From Neobacillus niacini NBRC 15566 (lineage in GTDB: Bacteria; Bacillota; Bacilli; Bacillales; Cytobacillaceae): DNA of 64,000 nt. Shown piece after piece: positions 15,219 through 22,623 of the stretch; the first letter of the stretch is position 1, and the number at the start of each line of letters is the position of its first letter. A program made the position numbers and the translations under genes. The stretch covers positions 124,001 through 188,000 of the forward strand of contig NZ_BCVA01000001.1 of the NCBI RefSeq assembly GCF_001591505.1. Direction: 5' to 3'. Under the pieces are notes generated by a model. It was given only the letters and a program-made list of their open reading frames with translations. It was not told the origin of the DNA and ran no database searches.

Positions 15219-16169
15219 ATGAAACTTATAAATTATACTGTCGCCGGGCATACACGTGCAGGCGCAATCGTGGAAAACCAGGTTATCGACTTAAACTATG
15301 CTTACCAAGCACAATTAAAAGCAGAAGGAAAATACCGATTCGAAGCAATCGCTAAAGCATATGTGCCAGAAAATACAGACGAGTTATACCAGGGCGGTAA
15401 AGAATCCCTTCAACTTGCGCAAAATGCAATCGATTTCATTTCGGCTAATCCTGAAAGCTTTGATAAAAAAGTGATTTATAACATCGAGGAAGTTAAGGTA
15501 GAGGCACCCGTTCAAAAACCAGGAAAAATTATCTGTGTTGGCCACAACTACCGTGAACACATTTTAGAAATGGGGCGTGAAATCCCTTCTAACCCAGTTA
15601 TTTTTGCAAAATTCGCAAATACAATTTTAGGGCCAGAGGACGATATTCCGTTCTATCCAATTTCTGACCAGCTTGACTATGAAGCAGAGTTTACTTTTGT
15701 TGTTGGCAAACAAGCCCGCAATGTTTCCGAAGAAGATGCATTAGACTATGTAGCAGGTTATACGATTACAAATGACGTAACTTATCGTGATATTCAACGA
15801 CGCACGCTCCAATGGTTACAAGGAAAATCAGTAGATGGAAGCGCACCAATGGGACCATATTTGGTAACTACCGATGAATTACAAAATCCCTCTGGCTTAG
15901 ATGTTATCCTAAAAGTAAATGGTGAAGTACGTCAAAAAACCAATACTGCTAATCTAGTATTCTCTGTTCAAAAATTAGTAGCTTTCTTATCCAATTTAAT
16001 GACCTTAGAGCCTGGAGATGTTGTATTAACAGGTACTCCTGGAGGCGTTGGAGTTGCAATGAATCCTCCCCAATTCTTAAAAGATGGAGACGTAGTTCGA
16101 ATTGAAATTGACCAAATCGGTGCACTTGAAAACAAAGTAAAGGCAACACAAGCGGTAGTCACTGTTTAA
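15219..16169 (+). CDS. fumarylacetoacetate hydrolase family protein, probable fumarylpyruvate hydrolase
   Basis: A 316-residue FAH-family metal-dependent hydrolase. Residues about 1-95 form the variable N-terminal domain, and the catalytic fold follows with KIICVGHNYREHILEMG, the metal-binding QLDYEAEFTFVVGK, GYTITNDVTYRDIQ, QWLQGKSVDGSAPMGP and the C-terminal VLTGTPGGVGVAM. Next to gentisate dioxygenase the expected role is hydrolysis of fumarylpyruvate (or maleylpyruvate) to pyruvate and fumarate (or maleate). It starts at ATG 15219 after AGGAGG. Homoprotocatechuate-type isomerase/decarboxylase activity is less likely in this context. Confidence 0.85.
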   Translation: MKLINYTVAGHTRAGAIVENQVIDLNYAYQAQLKAEGKYRFEAIAKAYVPENTDELYQGGKESLQLAQNAIDFISANPESFDKKVIYNIEEVKVEAPVQKPGKIICVGHNYREHILEMGREIPSNPVIFAKFANTILGPEDDIPFYPISDQLDYEAEFTFVVGKQARNVSEEDALDYVAGYTITNDVTYRDIQRRTLQWLQGKSVDGSAPMGPYLVTTDELQNPSGLDVILKVNGEVRQKTNTANLVFSVQKLVAFLSNLMTLEPGDVVLTGTPGGVGVAMNPPQFLKDGDVVRIEIDQIGALENKVKATQAVVTV

Positions 16170-16180
16170 TTAGACATTGC

Positions 16181-16215
16181 AAGGGATCAAGCAGCAGTCG
16201 CTGCTCCCCTTTTCT
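16181..16215 (+). terminator. possible attenuating hairpin within the gentisate operon
   Basis: AAGGG(atca)AGCAGC-AGTC-GCTGCTCCCCTT is followed by TTCTCTATT, between the hydrolase and dioxygenase genes. It could be a leaky terminator or a processing hairpin. Confidence 0.4.
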
Positions 16216-16248
16216 CTATTAAATTTAAATAATAAAGGAGAATGAGAA

Positions 16249-17373
16249 ATGGCTGAAGTAAATCCAGAAGTTCAAGAGTTTATGAAAAGCTCACTTGTAA
16301 CCGATTACACAAGAGATATACAACAATACAACTTAGGACCTCTTTGGGAAGCAATTCCTACGATTATGCACAAAACACCAAAGCCTCAAGCCCAAGCTTA
16401 TCTTTGGAGTTATGAATTAATCAAAAAGAAAATGGCGGAAGCGGCCCAAATCTTCACACCAGAACGCGGCGGGGAACGCCGGGCGATTTATTTCCAAAAC
16501 CCAGGATTAACGTATCGTGAACCTTGGGGATGGGGATCTACTACCCAAACGATTTATGCAGCTGTTCAAATGTTATTACCTGGTGAAAAAGCACCTTCCC
16601 ACCGTCACTCACAAAGTGCATTGCGCTTCATTTCTGAAGGTTCCGGTGCATATACAATCGTGCAGGGTGAGCGTATTTTCATGGAGGAAGGTGACTTTTT
16701 AATTACTCCAAAGAATTTATGGCATGGGCACGCCCACTTAGGAACTGAGCCTATGTATTGGATGGATGCTTTAGATATTCCTACCATTTATGCAATCGGC
16801 GGTACATTCTTTGAACCTTATGAAGATGGTTTACAACAGCCAGATATTCCAGATAATTTCTCAGAGAGACGTTATCGCGGCGGCATGGTTCGTCCTGTTG
16901 GTGATGATAAATATACAGTTGCTCCACTTGCAAATTATAAATGGGATCGCACGGTAGAAGGAATTAAAGGGTTAATGGAATTCGATCCGGATCCACACCA
17001 TGGATACGCAGTAGAGTACATCAACCCATCTACAGGTAAATCGGCGAACCCGACGCTTGGCACTAGAATGCAGCATTTACCACATGGCTTCAAAACAAAG
17101 GCATTGCGCCATACGCACTCCACCGTTTACCAAGTGCACAAAGGTTCAGGTCAGACAGTTATCAATGGCATCCGCTTTGATTGGAAAAAAGGCGATTACT
17201 TCGTTGTTCCAAACTGGGCATGGTATGAACATACTGCCTCAGAAGACTCTTACCTATTCTCAGTAAACGACTTGCCAATTATGAACCGTTTCGACTTGGA
17301 ACAAGAGCAATTGTTTGAAGAGAATAACGGCCACCAAAAAATTACTGGTGAATTTAAAGCGGATTTCCGTTAA
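16249..17373 (+). CDS. gentisate 1,2-dioxygenase
   Basis: A 374-residue bicupin ring-cleavage dioxygenase that opens gentisate between carbons 1 and 2 to maleylpyruvate. The N-terminal cupin carries the iron ligands in APSHRHSQSALRFISEG (about 116-132), followed by GDFLITPKNLWHGHAH. The C-terminal cupin has ALRHTHSTVYQVHKGSG and GDYFVVPNWAWYEH. The length and RAIYFQNPGLTYREPWGWG segment fit the gentisate rather than the 1-hydroxy-2-naphthoate or salicylate dioxygenases, although these relatives overlap in sequence. AAAGGAG precedes the ATG at 16249. It ends the plus-strand operon before a strong terminator. Confidence 0.9.
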   Translation: MAEVNPEVQEFMKSSLVTDYTRDIQQYNLGPLWEAIPTIMHKTPKPQAQAYLWSYELIKKKMAEAAQIFTPERGGERRAIYFQNPGLTYREPWGWGSTTQTIYAAVQMLLPGEKAPSHRHSQSALRFISEGSGAYTIVQGERIFMEEGDFLITPKNLWHGHAHLGTEPMYWMDALDIPTIYAIGGTFFEPYEDGLQQPDIPDNFSERRYRGGMVRPVGDDKYTVAPLANYKWDRTVEGIKGLMEFDPDPHHGYAVEYINPSTGKSANPTLGTRMQHLPHGFKTKALRHTHSTVYQVHKGSGQTVINGIRFDWKKGDYFVVPNWAWYEHTASEDSYLFSVNDLPIMNRFDLEQEQLFEENNGHQKITGEFKADFR

Positions 17374-17416
17374 GAATTTCAAAATCACAGACGCAGTTCA
17401 ACAGAAGATTAACAAA

Positions 17417-17453
17417 AAAAATCGGCCTCATATGTTTGTGAGGCCGATTTTTC
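17417..17453. terminator. bidirectional terminator
   Basis: A stem AAAATCGGCCTCA/TGAGGCCGATTTT with T-runs on both sides separates the gentisate dioxygenase from the convergent yqjX gene. Confidence 0.9.
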
Positions 17454-17782
17454 TATGTTAATCGGATATCCGCAATCGCTGTAATCGGGACACGGTGTAC
17501 GTCTTCAAAGTGATCGATAATATGAAGCCTGCCAGTCATTTGGTCCCAATGATGAATTTTTCCAACGACAATTTCATAATTTCGATTTCGATAATGAGTA
17601 ATGGTAACGAATTGGTCGAATTCGATTGCTTCAGATAAGGTCATATTCATAAGTTCGAGCTGCTGTTCATCGATTTCTTTCCGCTCTTCATACTGATCTT
17701 CCTTCACCCAGTCTCTCAGCATTTTTATATGCTCAGGAAGCATCATTGAAACCCATTTGATTCTTCCGCGGTCGCGAATCAT
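17453..17782 (-). CDS. yqjX: YolD-like protein
   Basis: A 109-residue YolD-family protein. YolD proteins are encoded beside Y-family polymerases of the UvrX/YqjW type and are thought to act with them in SOS mutagenesis; the mechanism is not settled. The visible signature is RGRIKWVSMMLPEHIKML at about 5-22, and the C-terminal RLHIIDHFEDVHRVPITAIADIRL is the usual end. It begins 62 nt after the yqjW stop. AGGAGGAG precedes an ATG in another frame 4 nt earlier; the frame used here gives the conserved protein. Confidence 0.87.
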   Translation of the reverse strand: MIRDRGRIKWVSMMLPEHIKMLRDWVKEDQYEERKEIDEQQLELMNMTLSEAIEFDQFVTITHYRNRNYEIVVGKIHHWDQMTGRLHIIDHFEDVHRVPITAIADIRLT

Positions 17783-17844
17783 TCATATTCTCCTCCTTAC
17801 TTTCGCTGTCCTGCTCCACGCATAAGGAGCTTCTGCTTTTCTTA

Positions 17845-19104
17845 CTACCTCTTATGTCCACCAACAAGTGTTGCCCGGTGCTTTGCCGTTCCGGCAGTTG
17901 TATAGGAAACAGCCCGCAGCAGAGAACCTGAACCAAAGCGTCTCCGAATAGAATCCACTACATAGCCAAGCTCCCGCCGCTTCACCGCCCCCATGTCAAA
18001 CAGGTCGAGCTGAAACTCATAATCATCGACGATATTTCCGATACTAATGGCAATTTGCCTTACCGTCTTTCCTGTATAATGTTCGTGGAATAATTCAAGA
18101 CAGACTCGGTAAAGATCCATCGTTACATTCGTTGGCTGCTGAATGGTTCTTGAGCGATGAAATCCTCCGCCAAGTTCATCTTGGCTATAGCCAATACTAA
18201 GGCTGATGGTTCTCCCAGCCTTACGGCGAGATCTCGCTCTTCGGGCTACTTCTTCACACATTTCTAAAATGACGTGCTTTATCTCTTCTTCTTCCTTATA
18301 ATCTCTTAAAAGGATTTGGCTTTTTCCAAAGCTGATCTGCCCCTCAACCAAGGGTGCTCCCAAGTCTGAAAGGTCTACTCCCCAGGCATGATGATAAAGC
18401 TGATTGCCCATGATTCCGAATTTCTTTTCCAGTGCTTCTAAATCATAGCGAGCCAGCTGACCAACCGTAAAAATGCCCATCCCATTTAGTGTTTTTTCAA
18501 CACGCCTGCCAATTCCCCACATTTCTCTTAGCGGTGAAACCTTCCAAAGCTTGTTCTGGACGTCTTCATACTTCCATTCAGCAATTCCATGCTTTTTTGC
18601 TTCGAGATCAAGGCAAAGCTTCGACAGCAGCATATTAGGACCAATTCCGACTGCACAAGGAAGCTGAAATTCACGTTCAATATCGTCCTTTATTTTTGCA
18701 GCAATTGTAAAGGCATCCCCCCACAAATGAAGTGCCCCATCCACCTTGATAAAACTTTCATCAACGCTATACGTGTGGATCGCTTCCTTTGGTACATAAC
18801 GATTAAACACACGGGTGATTTCAGTGGAAATACGCAAATAAGTTGCCATCTTTGGCTCCACCACTTGAATGCGCGGGTCATCGGGAATTTCAAATAGCCT
18901 GGAACCTGTTTTTATTCCGAATTCTTTCTTTAAACGTGGTGACGCGGCAAGCACAACACTTCCATTTCGTTCTTTGTTACCAGCCACAGCTAGATAGCAA
19001 GTCAAGGGATCAAGACCATACATGACAGCGGAACAGCTGGCATAAAAGCTCTTCATGTCGACGCATAAAATTTGATTGTGCGGTAACGTGCTGTAATCAA
19101 CCAT
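17845..19104 (-). CDS. yqjW: Y-family DNA polymerase (UvrX/YqjW type)
   Basis: A 419-residue translesion DNA polymerase. The palm motifs are ILCVDMKSFYASCSAV (first carboxylate) and THTYSVDESFIKV-like TYSVDESFIKVDG (second). The helix-hairpin-helix is at EMWGIGRRVEKTLNGMGI, and the little-finger domain follows from about residue 240. It matches B. subtilis YqjW (PolY2) rather than YqjH. GTG at 19122 extends the frame, but GGAGG lies before the ATG at 19104. Two LexA boxes upstream indicate SOS control. It precedes yqjX in the same transcript. Confidence 0.9.
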   Translation of the reverse strand: MVDYSTLPHNQILCVDMKSFYASCSAVMYGLDPLTCYLAVAGNKERNGSVVLAASPRLKKEFGIKTGSRLFEIPDDPRIQVVEPKMATYLRISTEITRVFNRYVPKEAIHTYSVDESFIKVDGALHLWGDAFTIAAKIKDDIEREFQLPCAVGIGPNMLLSKLCLDLEAKKHGIAEWKYEDVQNKLWKVSPLREMWGIGRRVEKTLNGMGIFTVGQLARYDLEALEKKFGIMGNQLYHHAWGVDLSDLGAPLVEGQISFGKSQILLRDYKEEEEIKHVILEMCEEVARRARSRRKAGRTISLSIGYSQDELGGGFHRSRTIQQPTNVTMDLYRVCLELFHEHYTGKTVRQIAISIGNIVDDYEFQLDLFDMGAVKRRELGYVVDSIRRRFGSGSLLRAVSYTTAGTAKHRATLVGGHKR

Positions 19105-19128
19105 GACTTTTCCTCCATTCACAAAAAT

Positions 19129-19142
19129 CGAACATCTGTTCC
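19129..19142. promoter_or_regulatory. LexA (DinR) box 1 of yqjW
   Basis: CGAACATCTGTTCC differs from the Bacillus LexA consensus CGAACnnnnGTTCG at one position and lies 25 nt upstream of the yqjW ATG. Confidence 0.8.
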
Positions 19143-19165
19143 TTATATTATATACATATATTACG

Positions 19166-19179
19166 CGAATATGCGTTCG
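19166..19179. promoter_or_regulatory. LexA (DinR) box 2 of yqjW
   Basis: CGAATATGCGTTCG differs from CGAACnnnnGTTCG at one position. A minus-strand TATAAT-like -10 lies between the two boxes. Confidence 0.75.
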
Positions 19180-19268
19180 TGTTCAATGGTAATTTTTTGA
19201 CACGTTTCATGGTTATGGTTATTTTTCGGGAGAAAAAAACGGTATAATTATGGGTGGGGTGCACATAA

Positions 19269-19463
19269 ATGGAGAAAAAATTGATTATTAAAATGATAAA
19301 AAATTGTTTTAAACAATATTATTCCGATATAGATTCACTGCCAATGAGCAGTAATGATTTAGAGGCGCTGGCAGATCGGATTATTCAAATAAAAGCAGAG
19401 CAGCCTGGGGTAGATTTATATGAGGCTGTGAATGACACTGTATACGAATTTGTAACAGGCTGA
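19269..19463 (+). CDS. yqzH: YqzH-like small protein
   Basis: A 64-residue soluble protein with no recognised catalytic motif. It starts MEKKLIIKMIKNCFKQYY and ends DLYEAVNDTVYEFVTG, a pattern of two or three amphipathic helices. Its size and place next to yqjW/yqjX match YqzH-type proteins of Bacillus; I rely mainly on synteny and the VNDxVYEF tail. The ATG at 19269 follows GGGGTG with about 9 nt spacing. It is divergent from yqjW, so LexA at 19166-19179 might affect it too. Function unknown. Confidence 0.7.
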   Translation: MEKKLIIKMIKNCFKQYYSDIDSLPMSSNDLEALADRIIQIKAEQPGVDLYEAVNDTVYEFVTG

Positions 19464-19470
19464 AAACACA

Positions 19471-19499
19471 AAAAACCGCGCTTAGCGGTTTTATTTTTT
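19471..19499. terminator. terminator between yqzH and yqjQ
   Basis: The stem AAAACCGC/GCGGTTTT is followed by ATTTTTT on the plus strand; it also lies at the end of the convergent yqjQ. Confidence 0.8.
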
Positions 19500-20288
19500 G
19501 TTAAATGCTTTTTTTCCGATACGTTCAAACAGTCTTGGGAAGAGAACATAGACAACGCTGCCCATGTTCATCCAGCGCGGCAGATTAATTTCTCTCGTTT
19601 TTGTCAGCATGCTGTCAACAACTTTCCGAGCGACATATTCAGGCTGAAGCATAAACTTCTGAACATTTTTAACATAGGTACCTTTTTCATCGGCAATATT
19701 AAAGAAATTCGTTGCTATGGGGCCAGGGTTCACAGATGTGACAAGAACATTGTAATCACTAAGCTCCATTCTAAGCGAATTTGTATAGCCAAGAACTGCA
19801 TGCTTTGTAGCCGAATACACACTTGATTTTGGCGTAGCGATTTTTCCCGCCTGGGAGGCAATATTAATGATATGTCCATAACGGCGTTCACGCATTTTCG
19901 GGAGCACCATACTAGTGCACGCCATCAGTCCGACAACATTGACATCGAACATCCCTTTAATTTCATCCATTGTTGCTGCATGGGCTTCACGGAATACACC
20001 GAAGCCTGCATTATTAACCAGGATGTCCACCTCGCCAAAATCAGTAAAAATGGCTGTAAAAACTTCCTTTACTTTTTCCGTATTAGAGACATCTAATTGA
20101 TAGACCTCTACCCTTACTTGATACTTTTGCTGCAAATCCATTTGCAGCTGTTTCAACTTTTCAATGCTTCTTGCAAGCAGCACAAGGTTGGCACCACTTT
20201 CCGCACAAAGCTTGGCGATTTCAGCACCTATCCCCCCGGATGCACCGGTAATGACAATATTTTTACCTTTAAGCTGTTCCCTACCCAT
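19491..20288 (-). CDS. yqjQ: short-chain dehydrogenase/reductase (YqjQ family)
   Basis: A 265-residue classical SDR. The NAD(P)-binding motif is NIVITGASGGIGAEIAK, the structural NNAG is in DILVNNAGFGVF, and the catalytic Ser-Tyr-Lys set is IINIASQAG...SSVYSATKHAVLGY. The C-terminal FPRLFERIGKKAFNKK is basic and may contact membrane. The frame opens at GTG 20294, but GAGG is 7 nt before the ATG at 20288. It begins 9 nt after the yqjP stop, so the two form an operon as in B. subtilis. The substrate is unknown. Confidence 0.87.
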   Translation of the reverse strand: MGREQLKGKNIVITGASGGIGAEIAKLCAESGANLVLLARSIEKLKQLQMDLQQKYQVRVEVYQLDVSNTEKVKEVFTAIFTDFGEVDILVNNAGFGVFREAHAATMDEIKGMFDVNVVGLMACTSMVLPKMRERRYGHIINIASQAGKIATPKSSVYSATKHAVLGYTNSLRMELSDYNVLVTSVNPGPIATNFFNIADEKGTYVKNVQKFMLQPEYVARKVVDSMLTKTREINLPRWMNMGSVVYVLFPRLFERIGKKAFNKK

Positions 20289-20297
20289 ACTCACACC

Positions 20298-21260
20298 TCA
20301 TCTAGCTTGATATAGGACTGGTTGATGATCCTCACTACTACTAATCTCGCCGATTGAGGCTAAATAGTCAAGCTGGCCCACAGTTTCCGATAATGTTAAT
20401 ATCAATTCACGCTTATACGCTGTAGGAAAAAGCCTCTTGCAAAGTTCAAATACAGTATGCTGCTCCTCCTTTAGCCAATTATTAACCTTCATTGCCCGAT
20501 CGTGTTGATGAATCAGTCTTTTTTCAATTAGCTCTTTTAATTGGAAAACTTCCTCACCATGACCTGTGTAAACGAATTGAATTGGATAAGATAACAGCTT
20601 TTTCATTGAATGATTATGCTGAAGCTGCGGCTTCGGTCTTTCCACTTCACCTGGTGCTGGCGTCTCTAGGAATGGATTCGGTGAGATATGTGCAAGAATT
20701 AAATCCCCTCCAATTAGAATTCCATCACTTTCTCGAAATAGAGCGATTTGACTCTGGGCATGGCCTGGTGTCTCTATGACTTTCCACTGGCTTAACCCTT
20801 GCGGAATCATCCCTTCCACAAGTTCTCCCGTCAGTGATCGGTTACAGGAGTACCTGAATGTTTGTCTTAGATGTAAGAGGGACGAAAAATGTTCTGAGGG
20901 GATTCCAAAGTCAACAAATTGTCTTCGAAAAAAATCCTCTTGTTCTTGAAAAAAGGCCTCTGTTGGTTTAATCCACCGTTCATTCAACGGGTGCCCGAAA
21001 ACCTCTACATGATCGGGTAAAAAATCAAGCATTCCAACATGATCTGCGTGGTGATGAGTAATAATCACCTGTTCAATATCTGCCGGGCTTAAGTGTAATT
21101 GAGACAACTGAGCCTTAAATGCAATCCATGACTCCTTGGTTTTCACACCACAATCGACAAGTGTCAGCCGCTCACCTTTAATTAAGTAAACATTAACGTC
21201 CCCGACTGCATAAGGAGTCGGCAAAATTATTTTTGCGATATCGTCTTTCCATTCTGCCAT
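20298..21260 (-). CDS. yqjP: metallo-beta-lactamase-fold hydrolase (YqjP family)
   Basis: A 320-residue MBL-fold protein. The metal-binding signature is IITHHHADHVGML (about 66-78), followed by His in ETPGHAQSQIAL, Asp in LIGGDLILA and His in VYTGHGEEV, giving the full dinuclear site. A helical C-terminal extension (from about 225) resembles the LACTB2/YqjP group, some of which cleave RNA or thioesters. The role here is unknown. ATG at 21260 follows AGGAG. It is the first gene of yqjP-yqjQ and divergent from the proI T-box. Confidence 0.85.
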   Translation of the reverse strand: MAEWKDDIAKIILPTPYAVGDVNVYLIKGERLTLVDCGVKTKESWIAFKAQLSQLHLSPADIEQVIITHHHADHVGMLDFLPDHVEVFGHPLNERWIKPTEAFFQEQEDFFRRQFVDFGIPSEHFSSLLHLRQTFRYSCNRSLTGELVEGMIPQGLSQWKVIETPGHAQSQIALFRESDGILIGGDLILAHISPNPFLETPAPGEVERPKPQLQHNHSMKKLLSYPIQFVYTGHGEEVFQLKELIEKRLIHQHDRAMKVNNWLKEEQHTVFELCKRLFPTAYKRELILTLSETVGQLDYLASIGEISSSEDHQPVLYQAR

Positions 21261-21406
21261 TCAAAAAACTCCTATCGTTATTTTAAATAGAATGTGAACA
21301 TTTTTTTACAATTATTTATAATAGTAAGTGTAACGAATTTTCCTTTCCATTGTCATTATTTTTGCATAATATAGTTAAAATAAATAAAAAATTCAGATTT
21401 TGTCAC

Positions 21407-21435
21407 TTGACAGAAAGGGCGTTATCTTGGATAAT
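21407..21435 (+). promoter_or_regulatory. sigma-A promoter of proI
   Basis: TTGACA (21407-21412), 17 bp, GATAAT (21430-21435) precede the T-box leader by about 15 nt. Confidence 0.85.
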
Positions 21436-21449
21436 CACTAGTAAAATTT

Positions 21450-21695
21450 GATTCGTACAATCGCGATGATTAAGAACCAGTAAATGAAAAATGGCAAAAG
21501 AGAGTGAAGACCATCGGCTGAAAGTCTTCACAGCCCTCTTTATCATTGAACCTACCTTATGAGCACTTAGGAAAACCTAACGTAATCCGGCGTTATCGGA
21601 GTCGAGTGAACCCTAACATGAATTAAGTATGGGTAAATGAAGGTGGTACCACGGAAGCTAGACCTTTCGTCCTTTTCGGATGAGGGGTCTTTTTG
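21450..21695 (+). ncRNA. T-box riboswitch (proline) of proI
   Basis: The leader carries the hallmark T-box sequence AAGGTGGTACCACGG (21640-21654), which pairs with the NCCA end of uncharged tRNA, followed by an intrinsic terminator stem AGACC...GGTCT with TTTTT (21660-21694). The stem I region contains AGAGAG and GGCTGAAAG elements. The specifier is best read as CCU (21551-21553) in GAA-CCU-A, a proline codon, which fits the downstream proline biosynthesis gene. Uncharged tRNA-Pro would allow read-through. Confidence 0.92.
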
Positions 21696-21726
21696 TTTTT
21701 ATTAAAAGTATGAGGGGGCAATATTC

Positions 21727-22572
21727 ATGAAAAAGATAGCATTTATCGGTGCCGGTTCGATGGCGGAGGCATTTATTTCAGGAATTCTTGAAAATAGTCT
21801 GATTGATAGGAAGAATATATGGGTTACAAATCATTCAAATGAAGAGCGGTTGAAAAGGCTAAGTGATACGTATGGTGTCCGTACCACTTACGATTTAAAC
21901 GAATTGTTTGCAGGAGCTGACATCGTCATTTTATCGATGAAGCCAAAAGATTCCGCAACTGCCATCCAATATATCCGTGAATATTTAACCGAAACCATGC
22001 TGGTAGTTTCTGTGTTAGCTGGTGTGTCAATGAGTACCATAGAGACATTAGCGAGATTACCAATTGCGGTTGTTAGAGCAATGCCAAATACATCCGCAGC
22101 CGTAGGTAAATCCGCCACAGCTGTTGCAGTAAATGAACGAGTTACCCCTCACCAAATTGAATTAATGAAAGATTTGTTTGGAACCGTCGGCTTGACTACT
22201 TTTGTAGAAGAGGAGCAGCTTGATGCTGTTACAGGACTCTCCGGCAGCGGACCTGCGTATATTTATTACCTTATAGAAGCAATGGAAAAAAGTGCTGTTG
22301 AGGTTGGACTCGATAAGGATATGGCGAGTGAATTAATCGTACAAACGTTAATTGGAGCAGCCGAGATGGTGAAAAACTCTACTAAATCATCTGAACAATT
22401 ACGAAGAGACGTAACAAGCCCGGGCGGTACAACAGAGGCGGGGGTTAAAGTACTTGAAGAACATCAAGTTCAGCAAGCGTTCATTTCTTGTATTAAGGCT
22501 GCAACAGCACAATCGAAAAAAATGGGAGCGGCTTTACGTGAACAACTTGAAATTACCGAACCAACTTCCTAA
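21727..22572 (+). CDS. proI: pyrroline-5-carboxylate reductase
   Basis: ProI (281 aa) reduces pyrroline-5-carboxylate to proline with NAD(P)H. The N-terminal Rossmann motif is IAFIGAGSMAEAFISG, with AMPNTSAAVGKSATA after it. The C-terminal signature is DAVTGLSGSGPAYIYYLIEAM, then DVTSPGGTTEAGVKVLEE. GGGGGC precedes the ATG at 21727. The proline T-box leader shows that it is the biosynthetic isozyme controlled by tRNA-Pro charging. The following glycosyltransferase gene is 51 nt away and could be cotranscribed. Confidence 0.96.
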   Translation: MKKIAFIGAGSMAEAFISGILENSLIDRKNIWVTNHSNEERLKRLSDTYGVRTTYDLNELFAGADIVILSMKPKDSATAIQYIREYLTETMLVVSVLAGVSMSTIETLARLPIAVVRAMPNTSAAVGKSATAVAVNERVTPHQIELMKDLFGTVGLTTFVEEEQLDAVTGLSGSGPAYIYYLIEAMEKSAVEVGLDKDMASELIVQTLIGAAEMVKNSTKSSEQLRRDVTSPGGTTEAGVKVLEEHQVQQAFISCIKAATAQSKKMGAALREQLEITEPTS

Positions 22573-22623
22573 TTTGTGTCTATTCATTTAAACTATGGTA
22601 AAAAAGACTAGGAAGTGTAAGAA

